The notes below the pieces were generated by a model. It saw only the letters and a program-made list of their open reading frames with translations, had not been told where the DNA came from and ran no database searches. Below, one piece after another: positions 24,616 to 33,400 of a DNA stretch of 64,000 nt (the first letter of the stretch is position 1; the number at the start of each line of letters is the position of its first letter). The DNA lies in the NCBI RefSeq assembly GCF_023073355.1, contig NZ_JADPJI010000009.1, positions 1-64,000 on the forward strand, written 5' to 3'. Source of the stretch: Bradyrhizobium sp. 199. GTDB lineage: Bacteria; Pseudomonadota; Alphaproteobacteria; Rhizobiales; Xanthobacteraceae. A program made the translations under genes and the position numbers.

Positions 24616-25416
24616 ATGAACAAGCCAACCACGATCGATTTCGCGGCAGCCACGGCGATCCATATCCCCGCGGCCACGGCCTACACCCAGGCGCTCCACG
24701 ATCTCGTCCCCGGTGAAGCCCGCGACAGCCTGCTCGCCGTTCACGATTTGCTGCGCCGCGAACTGCCGAAAGGCCAACTCGCCATCTACGAAGCCGGCGG
24801 CGGTTCGTGCAGCGTCCTGCCGCCGGAAATGCTTGACCGCAGCAAAGTCACCGTCGTCGATATCGACGAGGACCAGGTCCGCAACAACAGCTACGCGGAC
24901 GAGGCCATCCTCGGCGACGTGCAGACCTACCGTTTCGGGCGCGAGACCTTCGATCTCGTGATCTGCTACAACGTGATCGAGCACCTGCCGAACGTCGACG
25001 CCGCGCTTCTGAATTTCCGCGATGCGCTCAAGCGCGGCGGCATGGTCCTGATCGGCGCGCCCAATCCGCGCTCGCTGTCCGGCGTCGTCACCAAATATTC
25101 GCCGCACTGGTTTCACGTCTGGTTCTACCGGCATATCCGCGGCATCAAGGACGCCGGTCTGCCCGGCGAGCCACCATTCCCGACCTTCTTTCACGCGCTG
25201 GTGACGCTGCCCCGGCTCGAAGCATTCGCGGCCGCCAACGGCCTCGAGATGATCTACCGCCGTGAGGTCGAGAGTCCGCGCTATCCCGAGATGCGTCGGC
25301 GCAAGCCGCTGTTCGCGACCCTCGTGGATGCCGGCGCCGCCATGCTGAACGCCGTGCTTCCGCACGGCATCGACGTCCGCCGCGGCGACTATCACGTCAT
25401 CCTGCGGAAAATCTGA
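24616..25416 (+). CDS. SAM-dependent methyltransferase (class I)
   Basis: 266 residues. Motif I is IYEAGGGSCSVLP, followed by VTVVDIDEDQV (acidic end of beta-2) and 'FDLVICYNVIEHLPNVDAALLNF' with the family I/VEHL motif. The C-terminal part ('HWFHVWFYRHIRGIKDAGLPGEPPFPTFFHALV') is unusual and may recognise a glycan or lipid-linked substrate. In this location it likely O-methylates a sugar of the polysaccharide or caps chains. Confidence 0.85.
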   Translation: MNKPTTIDFAAATAIHIPAATAYTQALHDLVPGEARDSLLAVHDLLRRELPKGQLAIYEAGGGSCSVLPPEMLDRSKVTVVDIDEDQVRNNSYADEAILGDVQTYRFGRETFDLVICYNVIEHLPNVDAALLNFRDALKRGGMVLIGAPNPRSLSGVVTKYSPHWFHVWFYRHIRGIKDAGLPGEPPFPTFFHALVTLPRLEAFAAANGLEMIYRREVESPRYPEMRRRKPLFATLVDAGAAMLNAVLPHGIDVRRGDYHVILRKI

Positions 25417-25698
25417 CCACCATGGCGCGCGCGCGGCACATCACAGAACAAGCGGAGCCTCGCGGCCACGCCGTGCGCGGTAACGAACCGTTAATCTCCA
25501 GGGGCTTGACGCGGTTCGGGCACGCGGCGCGGAGTGGCACGGGCTTAAACGCTTTGTTTGCCATTTCGGTGAATAGTCCCCCAGTGAGTATGGTTAATTT
25601 TCCCTGTTGCGTTGATCGGGTACCTATATCCCGGGTGCATGGCGTAGAGCGAAGAGTAACCCCTCAGCCTGCGGCAGTTGGAATGAAAGCTGGGGATC
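25417..25698. promoter_or_regulatory. Upstream region of the Wzz-like gene
   Basis: 282 bp without a gene. It is marked by AT-rich patches (GAACCGTTAATC, GGTTAATTTTCCC) that stand out from flanking GC-rich coding DNA and probably hold the promoter of the wzz-wecG-galE operon. No consensus can be assigned with confidence. Confidence 0.35.
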
Positions 25699-28065
25699 AT
25701 GCTTGACTATAACCAGCCGATAGATCGGACCAGACCCGAGCCCCCGCAACAGAGATCTCAGGCCGGCTTCAACGTGCTGGAGCTTGCCAATCTGCTCTGG
25801 CGGCGCAAGATCGCGATTGCAGCGGCTGCTCTGCTCGGCGCAACGCTTGCCGTCACCGTGGGCAAGAGCCTGACGCCTCGCTACACCGCCACCGCCCAGC
25901 TCTACGTCGATCCGCGCGAGCTTCAGCTCGTCGACCGCGAGCTCACGCCTCGGGCGCAGGACGTCTCCGGCATGTCCATGGTGGTGGAGAGCCAGGCGCG
26001 ACTGATCACCTCCAACAGCGTCCTGCTCAAGGTGATCCAGCAGGCTGGCCTCGACAAGGACCCGGAATTCGGCGGCGGCGGGGACGGCGGGAGCCTGATG
26101 TCGTCGCTGCTCGGCTTGATCGGCCTGCAGCCCCGGGCGCCCTCCGGTGCTGGCAACAAGGAGGTGCAGCTTGCGGCGCTCGAGGCGCTGAACCGGCACA
26201 TTACGATCCGTAAGACCGAGAAGAGCTTCATCGTCGACATCGAGGTCTGGTCGACGGATCCGGCGAAGGCGGCGATGCTCGCCAACACGCTGACCAGCGC
26301 CTATCTCGCTGAATCCCGCAACTCGCAGGCCTCCGCCGCACGGCGCGCCACCAACGATCTCTCCGGCCGCCTCAAGGAGTTGCGCGAGCGGCTGCGCAGC
26401 GCCGAGACCGCGCTCGCCACCTACAAGGCCCAGAACAATTTTGTCGGCACCCAGGACGCGCTGATCAGCGACCAGCAGCTCTCCGCCAGCAACCAGCGGC
26501 TTTCCGCTGCCCGCGCAGCGACGATGGACGCCCAGGCGCGGCTCGACCAGATCGAGGCCAGCCGCCGCACGGCGGCCGATGCCGGCGCGAATTCGGAAGC
26601 GCTGCAATCGCCGACCATCGCGAACCTGCGCGCGCAATATGCCGATGCGCGCAAGAGGTACGCTGAGCAAGCCGGCGAGCTCGGCCCACGCCATCCGGCG
26701 CTGCGCCAGACCGAAAAGCAGGTCGAGGATCTCAAGCGCACCATCAACGAAGAGATCGACCGCTTCGCCCAGTCCGCCAAGAACGATCTGACGCGCGCCC
26801 GCGACTTCGAAGCCTCGCTCAACCGGGCGCTGGAAGCGCAGAAGCGGCAGAGCGTGCAGCTGAGCCAGGCCGCCGTACGCCTGCGCGAGCTCGAGCGCGA
26901 GGCCGACGCCAGCCGCGACGTCTATCAATCCTTCCTCAAGCGCTCGCGCGAGACCGAGGAACAGGAGACGCTCAACACCTCGGCGGCTCGCGTCATCGGT
27001 GAAGCGACCGTGCCGCAGCGGCGCTCGTTCCCGCCGGCGATGAGCATGTTCGCCATGATCGGTTTCATCTTCGGTGCGCTCGCGGCGTCGGGCTGGTTCG
27101 CCGCCGTCGAACTCCTGCTGCTCGGCGCGGCGCCCGCGCCCGCCCGTCGTGCGCCCAAGCCGACGCCGGAGAAGACGCGCGCTCCTGGGGTTTCGCCGGC
27201 GCTGGAGGCGTCGCGGCCTGATCAGGTATCGCGGGCCCCGGAAGTCGCGCAGATCCCGCCCGAACTTGCCGCGCCACCGCTGCAACCCGCAATGGTCGAA
27301 AAGCCCCTGATCGAAAAGCCGCTGATCGCACGCCTTCAGGAGGCCGAAGTCATTCACACGCTCGGCGCCATTCTCGCCACCGGCGGCGGTGTCGATCTCA
27401 CCCGGCTCGGCTGGCCGACATTACGGCCCGGCTTTCCCCTGACGAGGCTGCTCAACGCCTGGCGCAACATGCGCACGGCTGTGGCCCGGCGTGCCGGCGG
27501 CAAGGCGATGCCGGTCGTCGCGCTCGTCGGCGGCGACGAGACCACCGGGCGCAGCGTGAGCGCGCTGAATTTCGCACTGGCGGCTGCGCGCGATGGCGTT
27601 CGCGTGCTGATGATCGACGCCGACCATCAGCTCCACGCGCTCTCGAACAGGGTCAGCCTCCCCGGCACGAGCGAGCCGAGCAGGCTCGGCTGGCTCTCGA
27701 TCGGCAGCAAGGCCGCACGCGAGATCAAGACGATCAACGGCATTTCGGTGCTGCCGGCCAGCGAGGGCGATGCCGGCAAGGCTGCCGAATCGATCCGCAA
27801 GGCGATCGCGCAGGCGCGCGCCGCCGGCGGCTATGACCTCGTGGTCCTGGACGGCCCGGCGATGCCGCTATCGGCCGCCAGCCGCAAGCTGCTCGACGAC
27901 ACCGACGCGCTGGTGGCGGTGCTGCCGACCAGCCTCGACGTCAACGACAGCCTGGAAGAGATCCTGACCGCACTCGGCCGCGCCGAGCGCAAGCTCGTCG
28001 GCGTCGTGCTCGACGAGCTCACCCCTGCAATTGAAACGCGCCAGCGAGGCAGACAATATGCTTGA
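25699..28065 (+). CDS. Wzz-type chain-length protein fused to a degenerate BY-kinase-like domain
   Basis: 788 residues. Wzz N-terminal domain: 'NVLELANLLWRRKIAIAAAALLGATLAVTVGKSLTPRYTATAQLYVDPRE' (first TM at ~35-55), long coiled coil (~200-420), then the second TM after the Pro-rich SFPPAMSMFAMIGF near residue 445. A Pro/Ala/Glu linker (~470-540) leads to a cytoplasmic P-loop-like domain (~595-788). Its Walker A position reads GGDETTGRSVSALN, with Arg where the catalytic Lys belongs; Walker A' is VLMIDADHQ and Walker B is DLVVLDGPA. The C-terminal tyrosine cluster of real BY-kinases is absent (only ...RQYA). It is probably a chain-length co-polymerase with a non-catalytic or altered kinase module. 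A possible structural partner of the polymerase at 19463. Confidence 0.88.
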   Translation: MLDYNQPIDRTRPEPPQQRSQAGFNVLELANLLWRRKIAIAAAALLGATLAVTVGKSLTPRYTATAQLYVDPRELQLVDRELTPRAQDVSGMSMVVESQARLITSNSVLLKVIQQAGLDKDPEFGGGGDGGSLMSSLLGLIGLQPRAPSGAGNKEVQLAALEALNRHITIRKTEKSFIVDIEVWSTDPAKAAMLANTLTSAYLAESRNSQASAARRATNDLSGRLKELRERLRSAETALATYKAQNNFVGTQDALISDQQLSASNQRLSAARAATMDAQARLDQIEASRRTAADAGANSEALQSPTIANLRAQYADARKRYAEQAGELGPRHPALRQTEKQVEDLKRTINEEIDRFAQSAKNDLTRARDFEASLNRALEAQKRQSVQLSQAAVRLRELEREADASRDVYQSFLKRSRETEEQETLNTSAARVIGEATVPQRRSFPPAMSMFAMIGFIFGALAASGWFAAVELLLLGAAPAPARRAPKPTPEKTRAPGVSPALEASRPDQVSRAPEVAQIPPELAAPPLQPAMVEKPLIEKPLIARLQEAEVIHTLGAILATGGGVDLTRLGWPTLRPGFPLTRLLNAWRNMRTAVARRAGGKAMPVVALVGGDETTGRSVSALNFALAAARDGVRVLMIDADHQLHALSNRVSLPGTSEPSRLGWLSIGSKAAREIKTINGISVLPASEGDAGKAAESIRKAIAQARAAGGYDLVVLDGPAMPLSAASRKLLDDTDALVAVLPTSLDVNDSLEEILTALGRAERKLVGVVLDELTPAIETRQRGRQYA

Positions 28066-28861
28066 GCGCCGGGTCAACCTCGACGGACGGGCAGCAACTG
28101 CTGACGTGCCGCGGATCACCGTCGGCGGGCTTCGCATGGCCGCGGTCGACCTGGAAGCCACCGCCGATTTCATGATCGAGGCGACCGATCCCGATCATCG
28201 CATCGGCCGTCCGCTGTTCCTGACCTCGGCCAATGGCGAGGTCCTGGCGCGCTGCTCGACCGAGCCGCAGACCGAACGCCTGTTCCGCGCTGCCGACCTG
28301 ATCAACGCTGACGGTCAGCCGCTGGTGGCGGCCTCGAAGCTGCAATCCTGGTTTCCGCTGCCCGAGCGCGTCGCGACCACGGATTTGTTCCACGTCGTCG
28401 CGCGCAAGGCGGAGGCGGTCGGCCGTACCTTCTACATGCTCGGCGCCAGCGAGGCCGAGAACATCGTGGCCGTCGAGAACGTCCAGAAGATGTATCCGAA
28501 TCTCAGGATCGTCGGGCGCAGCCACGGCTATCTGAGGGGCGACGCGCTGCGCGCGAAGGTCGAGGAGATCAACGCGCTTGCGCCGGACTATCTTTGGGTC
28601 GCGCTCGGCGTGCCCAACGAGCAGGCATTCGTGAAGGAGTTCACGCCGCATCTCACCAATGTTGGCGTTATCAAGACATCCGGCGGCTTGTTTAACTTCT
28701 TGTCCGGTAGCCGCGCGCGCGCGCCGCAATGGATGCAGAAGATCGGGCTCGAATGGGTCTGGCGCACGTGGCTCGAGCCGCGCCGCCTGTTCTGGCGCTA
28801 TTTGACCACCAACCCCCGCGCGCTCTATCTTCTCTTCAGCCGCAACCGACCCCTCCGATAA
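28058..28861 (+). CDS. WecG/TagA/CpsF family glycosyltransferase (GT26)
   Basis: 267 residues starting at the ATG that overlaps the end of the wzz-like gene by 8 bp (translational coupling); an ATG at 28031 is also in frame. GT26 hallmarks: 'FLTSANGEVLARCSTEPQTERLFRAADLINADGQPLV' with the catalytic NADG, 'FYMLGASEAENIVAVEN', and 'PDYLWVALGVPNEQAFVKEF', then TSGGLFNFLSG. These enzymes transfer ManNAc(A)-type sugars to lipid-linked intermediates. The C-terminal ERM-like tail (WLEPRRLFWRYLTTNP) is typical and membrane-facing. Confidence 0.93.
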   Translation: MLERRVNLDGRAATADVPRITVGGLRMAAVDLEATADFMIEATDPDHRIGRPLFLTSANGEVLARCSTEPQTERLFRAADLINADGQPLVAASKLQSWFPLPERVATTDLFHVVARKAEAVGRTFYMLGASEAENIVAVENVQKMYPNLRIVGRSHGYLRGDALRAKVEEINALAPDYLWVALGVPNEQAFVKEFTPHLTNVGVIKTSGGLFNFLSGSRARAPQWMQKIGLEWVWRTWLEPRRLFWRYLTTNPRALYLLFSRNRPLR

Positions 28862-28880
28862 GAGAAGAGCAGAAGACGAC

Positions 28881-29873
28881 ATGACTGACCGACCGACCGT
28901 CCTCGTCACAGGGGGCGCGGGCTATATTGGCTCGCATGCCTGCCGCGCATTGACCGCCGCCGGCTACCAGCCCGTCGTTTATGACAATCTCTCGACAGGC
29001 CATCGCAGCTTCGTTACCGGCCCCCTGGTGACCGGCGATCTGCTCGACGGCACGGCCCTGGCCCGCACCTTCGCCGACCACAAGATCACGGCGGTGATGC
29101 ATTTCGCGGCGGCGAGCCTCGTCGGCGAATCCATGGCCGATCCGCAGAAATATTACGTCAACAATGTGCAGGGAACGCTGTCGCTGTTGCAGGCGATGCG
29201 CAACGCCGGCTGCCATCGCATCGTGTTCTCCTCGACCGGCGCCGTCTACGGCAATGCCGATTCCAAGGAGCTGCCGGAAGATTTTCCATGCGCCCCGATC
29301 AACCCCTACGGCGCATCGAAATGGATGATCGAGCGGATGCTCGTCGATTACCGCTCAGCCTATGGATTTGGCGCATTCTGCCTGCGTTATTTCAACGCCA
29401 GCGGCGCCGATCCGGCCGGCGGCATCGGCGAGCTGCGCGACAACGAAACTCACCTCATTCCCCGCGCCATGATGGCGCTGCAGGGCCATGCCGAGTTTGC
29501 GGTGTTCGGCGACGACTACGACACGCCGGATGGAACCGCGATCCGCGACTACATCCACGTCACCGACCTAGCAGCGGCGCATGTCGCGGCGCTGAAGCTT
29601 CTGCAAGAGGGACATGCCGGCGGCAGCTTCAATCTCGGCACCGGTTCCGGCTTTTCCGTGCGCGAGATCCTCAACGCCATCAGGCAGGAGACCGGGCGCG
29701 AGGTGCCCCACACCGTCAAGCCGCGCCGCGCCGGCGATCCCACTTATCTTGTGGCCGATCCCTCCGCAGCCCGGAAGGTGCTGAACTTCGTGCCGCGTCA
29801 CTCCGATCTGCCTACGGTCATCCGCACCGCCTGGGCCTGGCATCAGAAGGCGCATCCGTTGCCGCCGCGTTAG
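28881..29873 (+). CDS. galE: UDP-glucose 4-epimerase
   Basis: 330 residues, extended SDR. VLVTGGAGYIGSHACRAL binds NAD; FSSTGAVYGNAD gives the catalytic Ser/Thr, 'INPYGASKWMIERML' the Tyr and Lys, and 'CLRYFNASGADPAGGIGE' with 'FGDDYDTPDGTAIRDYIHVTDLA' are the GalE-specific blocks. It interconverts UDP-Glc and UDP-Gal, supplying galactose for the polysaccharide. Third gene of the wzz-wecG-galE operon (19 bp after the GT26 gene). Confidence 0.95.
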   Translation: MTDRPTVLVTGGAGYIGSHACRALTAAGYQPVVYDNLSTGHRSFVTGPLVTGDLLDGTALARTFADHKITAVMHFAAASLVGESMADPQKYYVNNVQGTLSLLQAMRNAGCHRIVFSSTGAVYGNADSKELPEDFPCAPINPYGASKWMIERMLVDYRSAYGFGAFCLRYFNASGADPAGGIGELRDNETHLIPRAMMALQGHAEFAVFGDDYDTPDGTAIRDYIHVTDLAAAHVAALKLLQEGHAGGSFNLGTGSGFSVREILNAIRQETGREVPHTVKPRRAGDPTYLVADPSAARKVLNFVPRHSDLPTVIRTAWAWHQKAHPLPPR

Positions 29874-30090
29874 GCGGCCGTATTGCAGCTTGCCGGCAGG
29901 CACCTTGAGCCGCTAAAGAGAAAGAGACTGTGACGACCGGCGGCGGCCGCTTCTCTGGGCGCCGCATGTTTGTGGTATGGCCGCCGATGGGTGCGGCACA
30001 CCGGGCTCCGCGCCGTTTTTCAAAACTTGAAGACCACGAACCGAGTGCGCGCACCGCTTGCTTCCAGGCGCGACAAGGAGCACGGAGACA

Positions 30091-30432
30091 ATGCATCCGG
30101 CCGCGAGCCTGCAATTCGAGCGCGTTATGAACGAGTTCGCCCGCTGGCTCGCCGTGCCCGAGGACGAACGGTCGCCGGCGCCGGCCTGGTGGTGGGGACC
30201 CGCGATGGCGGTGCGCGACGTGCACCAGCCGATGCCAAGTGCGTGGGCGTGCGCGCTCGGCCTCAGCGAGGGATCGACCTTTGCCGACGGAGTGCGCCTG
30301 CTTCTCGCGCTGTTCGAGGATCAGACCTCACTGCCGTGGCCGGACGATTTTCCACGCAAGGCGGAAAGCAAGGATGACGAGACTCGCGAGCTGCACCCGC
30401 AGCCGTCAAACAACAGCGCGTTTCAGCCGTAA
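30091..30432 (+). CDS. Hypothetical protein (113 aa) overlapping the GGDEF-EAL gene
   Basis: Starts at MHPAASLQFERVM with GGAG eight bases upstream. The product has a helical N-terminus (NEFARWLAVPEDERSPAPAWWWGPAMAVRD), suggesting a small soluble domain, and a polar tail. No family is recognised. Its last 27 bp overlap the end of the convergent GAF-GGDEF-EAL gene, an unusual arrangement. Confidence 0.55.
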   Translation: MHPAASLQFERVMNEFARWLAVPEDERSPAPAWWWGPAMAVRDVHQPMPSAWACALGLSEGSTFADGVRLLLALFEDQTSLPWPDDFPRKAESKDDETRELHPQPSNNSAFQP

Positions 30433-33400
30433 CGCTGTGGCTCCGGTCACGGCAAGATCCTGCTCCGGTTGAAGCGGCGGCGCCGCGGGCAGCACCATCG
30501 GCCGCAGCAGCTCGGCCATCTGCCGCGCCGGCAAGGGCCTGGAGATGAGGAAGCCTTGCATCTCATCGCAACCATGGCTGCGCAGGAACGCCTCCTGCTC
30601 GACGTTCTCGACACCTTCGGCGACGACGGTCATGCCGAGCGCCTTGCCCATGCTGATGATCGCTTGCGCGATCGCCTGGTCTTCCGAATCCTGCGGCAGG
30701 TCCCGCACGAAGGAACGGTCGATCTTGATGGTGTCGATCGGGAAATGCTTCATCAGCGACATCGACGAATAGCCGGTGCCGAAATCGTCGATGGCAAGGC
30801 GAATGCCGCGGCTCTGGATAGCGTCGAGTACCTTGAGCGCGCGACCGACGTTGCGCATCATCATGCTCTCGGTGACCTCGAGCTGGAGCAGCACCGGCGA
30901 CATGCCGCTGGCGGCCAGCGCTTCGTCGATGTCCTGCAACAGATGCTCGTCGGCGAACTGCCGCGGCGACAGGTTGACCGCCATCGACAGCGGCAACAGA
31001 CCGCCGCGCTGCCAGGCCATGGCCTGCGCGCAGGCCTCGTTGAGCACCCAGCGGCCGATCGGCACGATCAGCCCGGTTTCCTCCGCAAGCGGGATGAACT
31101 GCGCCGGTGAGACGTTGCCGAGGTCAGGGTGCGTCCAGCGCAACAACGCTTCCACGCCGGTGATCTGGCCGGTCTCCATCTCCACCTTGGGCTGGTAGTT
31201 CAAGGAAAACTGCTCGCGCTCCAGCGCCCGGCGCAGCGCGCTCTCCAGCGAGAGTCGTTCGATCGACTGCGTCTTCACTTCCTTCGAGAAGAAGCGGTAG
31301 CCGTTCTTGCCGTCCTCCTTCGCAAGATACATCGCCATGTCGGCGTTCTTGGTCAGCGTCTGCGCGTCGGAACCGTTGGCCGGATACATCGCGATGCCGA
31401 TCGAAGCCGTGGTGTGGCACTCGTGCCCGGCCAGCTCCATGGGCTCGGCGAGTGCCGTCAGGAGCCCGGTCGCGATGCGCTGGACCTCATCGATCTCGCC
31501 GCATTGATCCAGGATTACCACGAACTCGTCGCCGCCGAGCCGCGCCACCACGTCGCTTGCCCGCAGTGCGCTACGCAGCCGGTTCGCCACTTCCAGCAGA
31601 AGGAGGTCGCCGGCCTCATGCCCCAGCGAATCGTTGATGACCTTGAAACGGTCGAGATCGATGAACAGCACCGCAAAACGATGATCGTGACGCTCTGCCG
31701 CGTCGATCGCCTCGCGCAAAAGCCCGTTGAAGGTCTCGCGATTCGGAAGGTCCGTCAGGCTGTCATGCGAGGCGAGGTACTCGATGCGCTCGTCCGCCTC
31801 GTTCTTGGCGTCGGCGCGATCGAAATTCTCCATCGCAAAGGACACGTTCTCGGCAAGACGCTGCAACAGCTCGACGAATTCGGCCGTGAAGGTGCCGGGC
31901 TCGGTCGACATGTAGATCATGACACCAACGGCCTGGTCGTGGACGACGAGCGGAAATGCCGCGCCCGAGCGCGCGCCGTCACTGCGCACGACGGCATGAA
32001 AGGCACGGACGCGATCGTCGTTGAGGTAGTCATTGCTGATGCAGGGCTGGCGCGTGCGGAACGCCGTGCCGCTCATCCCGCGCCCTTCGGGCCGCTCGGG
32101 ATCGATGGAGAGACGGACATTGCGGGTGGTGTCGGACGACGGTCCGGCGCTGGATACGATCTTGAGCTGGTCGCTGTCGGCGCTGGCGAGCGCGATGGTC
32201 GTCGAGGTGAACTTGGCGCCGTTCGACGCCGCAAGGCACACAAGGTCGAACAACTCGGCGCGCGATTTCGCCCGCATGATCGCCTCGTTGGTCGCGCTCA
32301 GGGCGGCGAACATGCGCGTCAGCCGCTCCTTCTGCGCCTCGGTGCGGGCCTTTTCCTCGGCGCGATCGAAATTGTCGAGCGCGAACGAGACATTTTCCGC
32401 GAGGCGAGCCAGCAGCTCGACCAGATCGGGCGTGAATGTATCTTCCTCCGGGGCAAGAAACAGCAGGATGCCGATCGGCTCCTGGCCGGCGCGGAGAAGC
32501 GGGAAGCTTGCAGCGGCGCGGGTCCCGTCCTCGGTTGCCTTGGTATGCCAATGCGCCGCTCGGGGATCGTGGAGATAATCGTTGATCACACTGGGCCCTC
32601 GCGTGCGCAACGACATGCCGATGATTCCCTGCCCCTCGGGATGATCGGGAGAGACGTTGCAGGTGCGTCCAACCATTCGCTCTTGGAGGCGTCCCTTTAC
32701 GGCAACCACTTGGACGAGTTCACGCTTGTCGTCCATAATGCCGATTGTCGCCGAGGCGAACACGCCGCCGAGCACCGCTGCCTGGCACGCTCCTTCGAAC
32801 AGCTCATCGCGCGTCTTGGCGCGCATGATCGCCTCGTTCGTGGCGCTCAGCGCCTCGAACATGCCGCTCAACCTGTTACGCTGCTTGTCGGCCCGCGCCT
32901 TCTCGTCGGCACGATCGAGGTTCTCCAGCGCGAAGGCGACATTGGCCTGGAGCTTGCTCAACAACTCGACGAATTCGTCCGTGAAAGTGCCGCACTCGGG
33001 CGAATTGAACAGGAATACACCTTCGACCCTGTCGCCATTGAACAGCGGCAGCGCGGTTGACGACGCAATGCCATTGCGGCGCGCGCTGGCGTGCCACGGC
33101 TCGAGACGGGTGTCTGCCAGCACGTCGTTGCTGATGCAGGGTTGCCGCGTCCGGAACGCAGTGCCGGTCAGCCCCCGTCCCTCCGCAACCTCGTCGCTGA
33201 CCGACAGTGTGAAGGATCGGACCTCGTCCGCGTTCGGTCCAAACGAGGCGACAACGCGGAGCAGTCCCGCGTCGCGGTCAAGCAACGCAATGGAGGTCGA
33301 GGCGAACTTGGCGCCCTGCACTGTGGCTTCGCAAACCAGATCCAACAATTCGCTGCGCGACTTTGCCCGCAGAATGGCTTCGTTCGTCGCGCTTAGCGCC

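Noticed and set aside
25624..27357. 577-codon frame antisense to the Wzz-like gene
   Set aside because: No domain, and composition rich in Arg/Gly/Leu as expected for the opposite strand of a GC-rich coding region. The plus-strand protein is clearly recognisable.
31129..33060. 643-codon plus-strand frame opposite the GAF array
   Set aside because: Shadow frame of the GAF repeats; its own apparent internal repeats simply mirror the duplicated GAF coding sequence.
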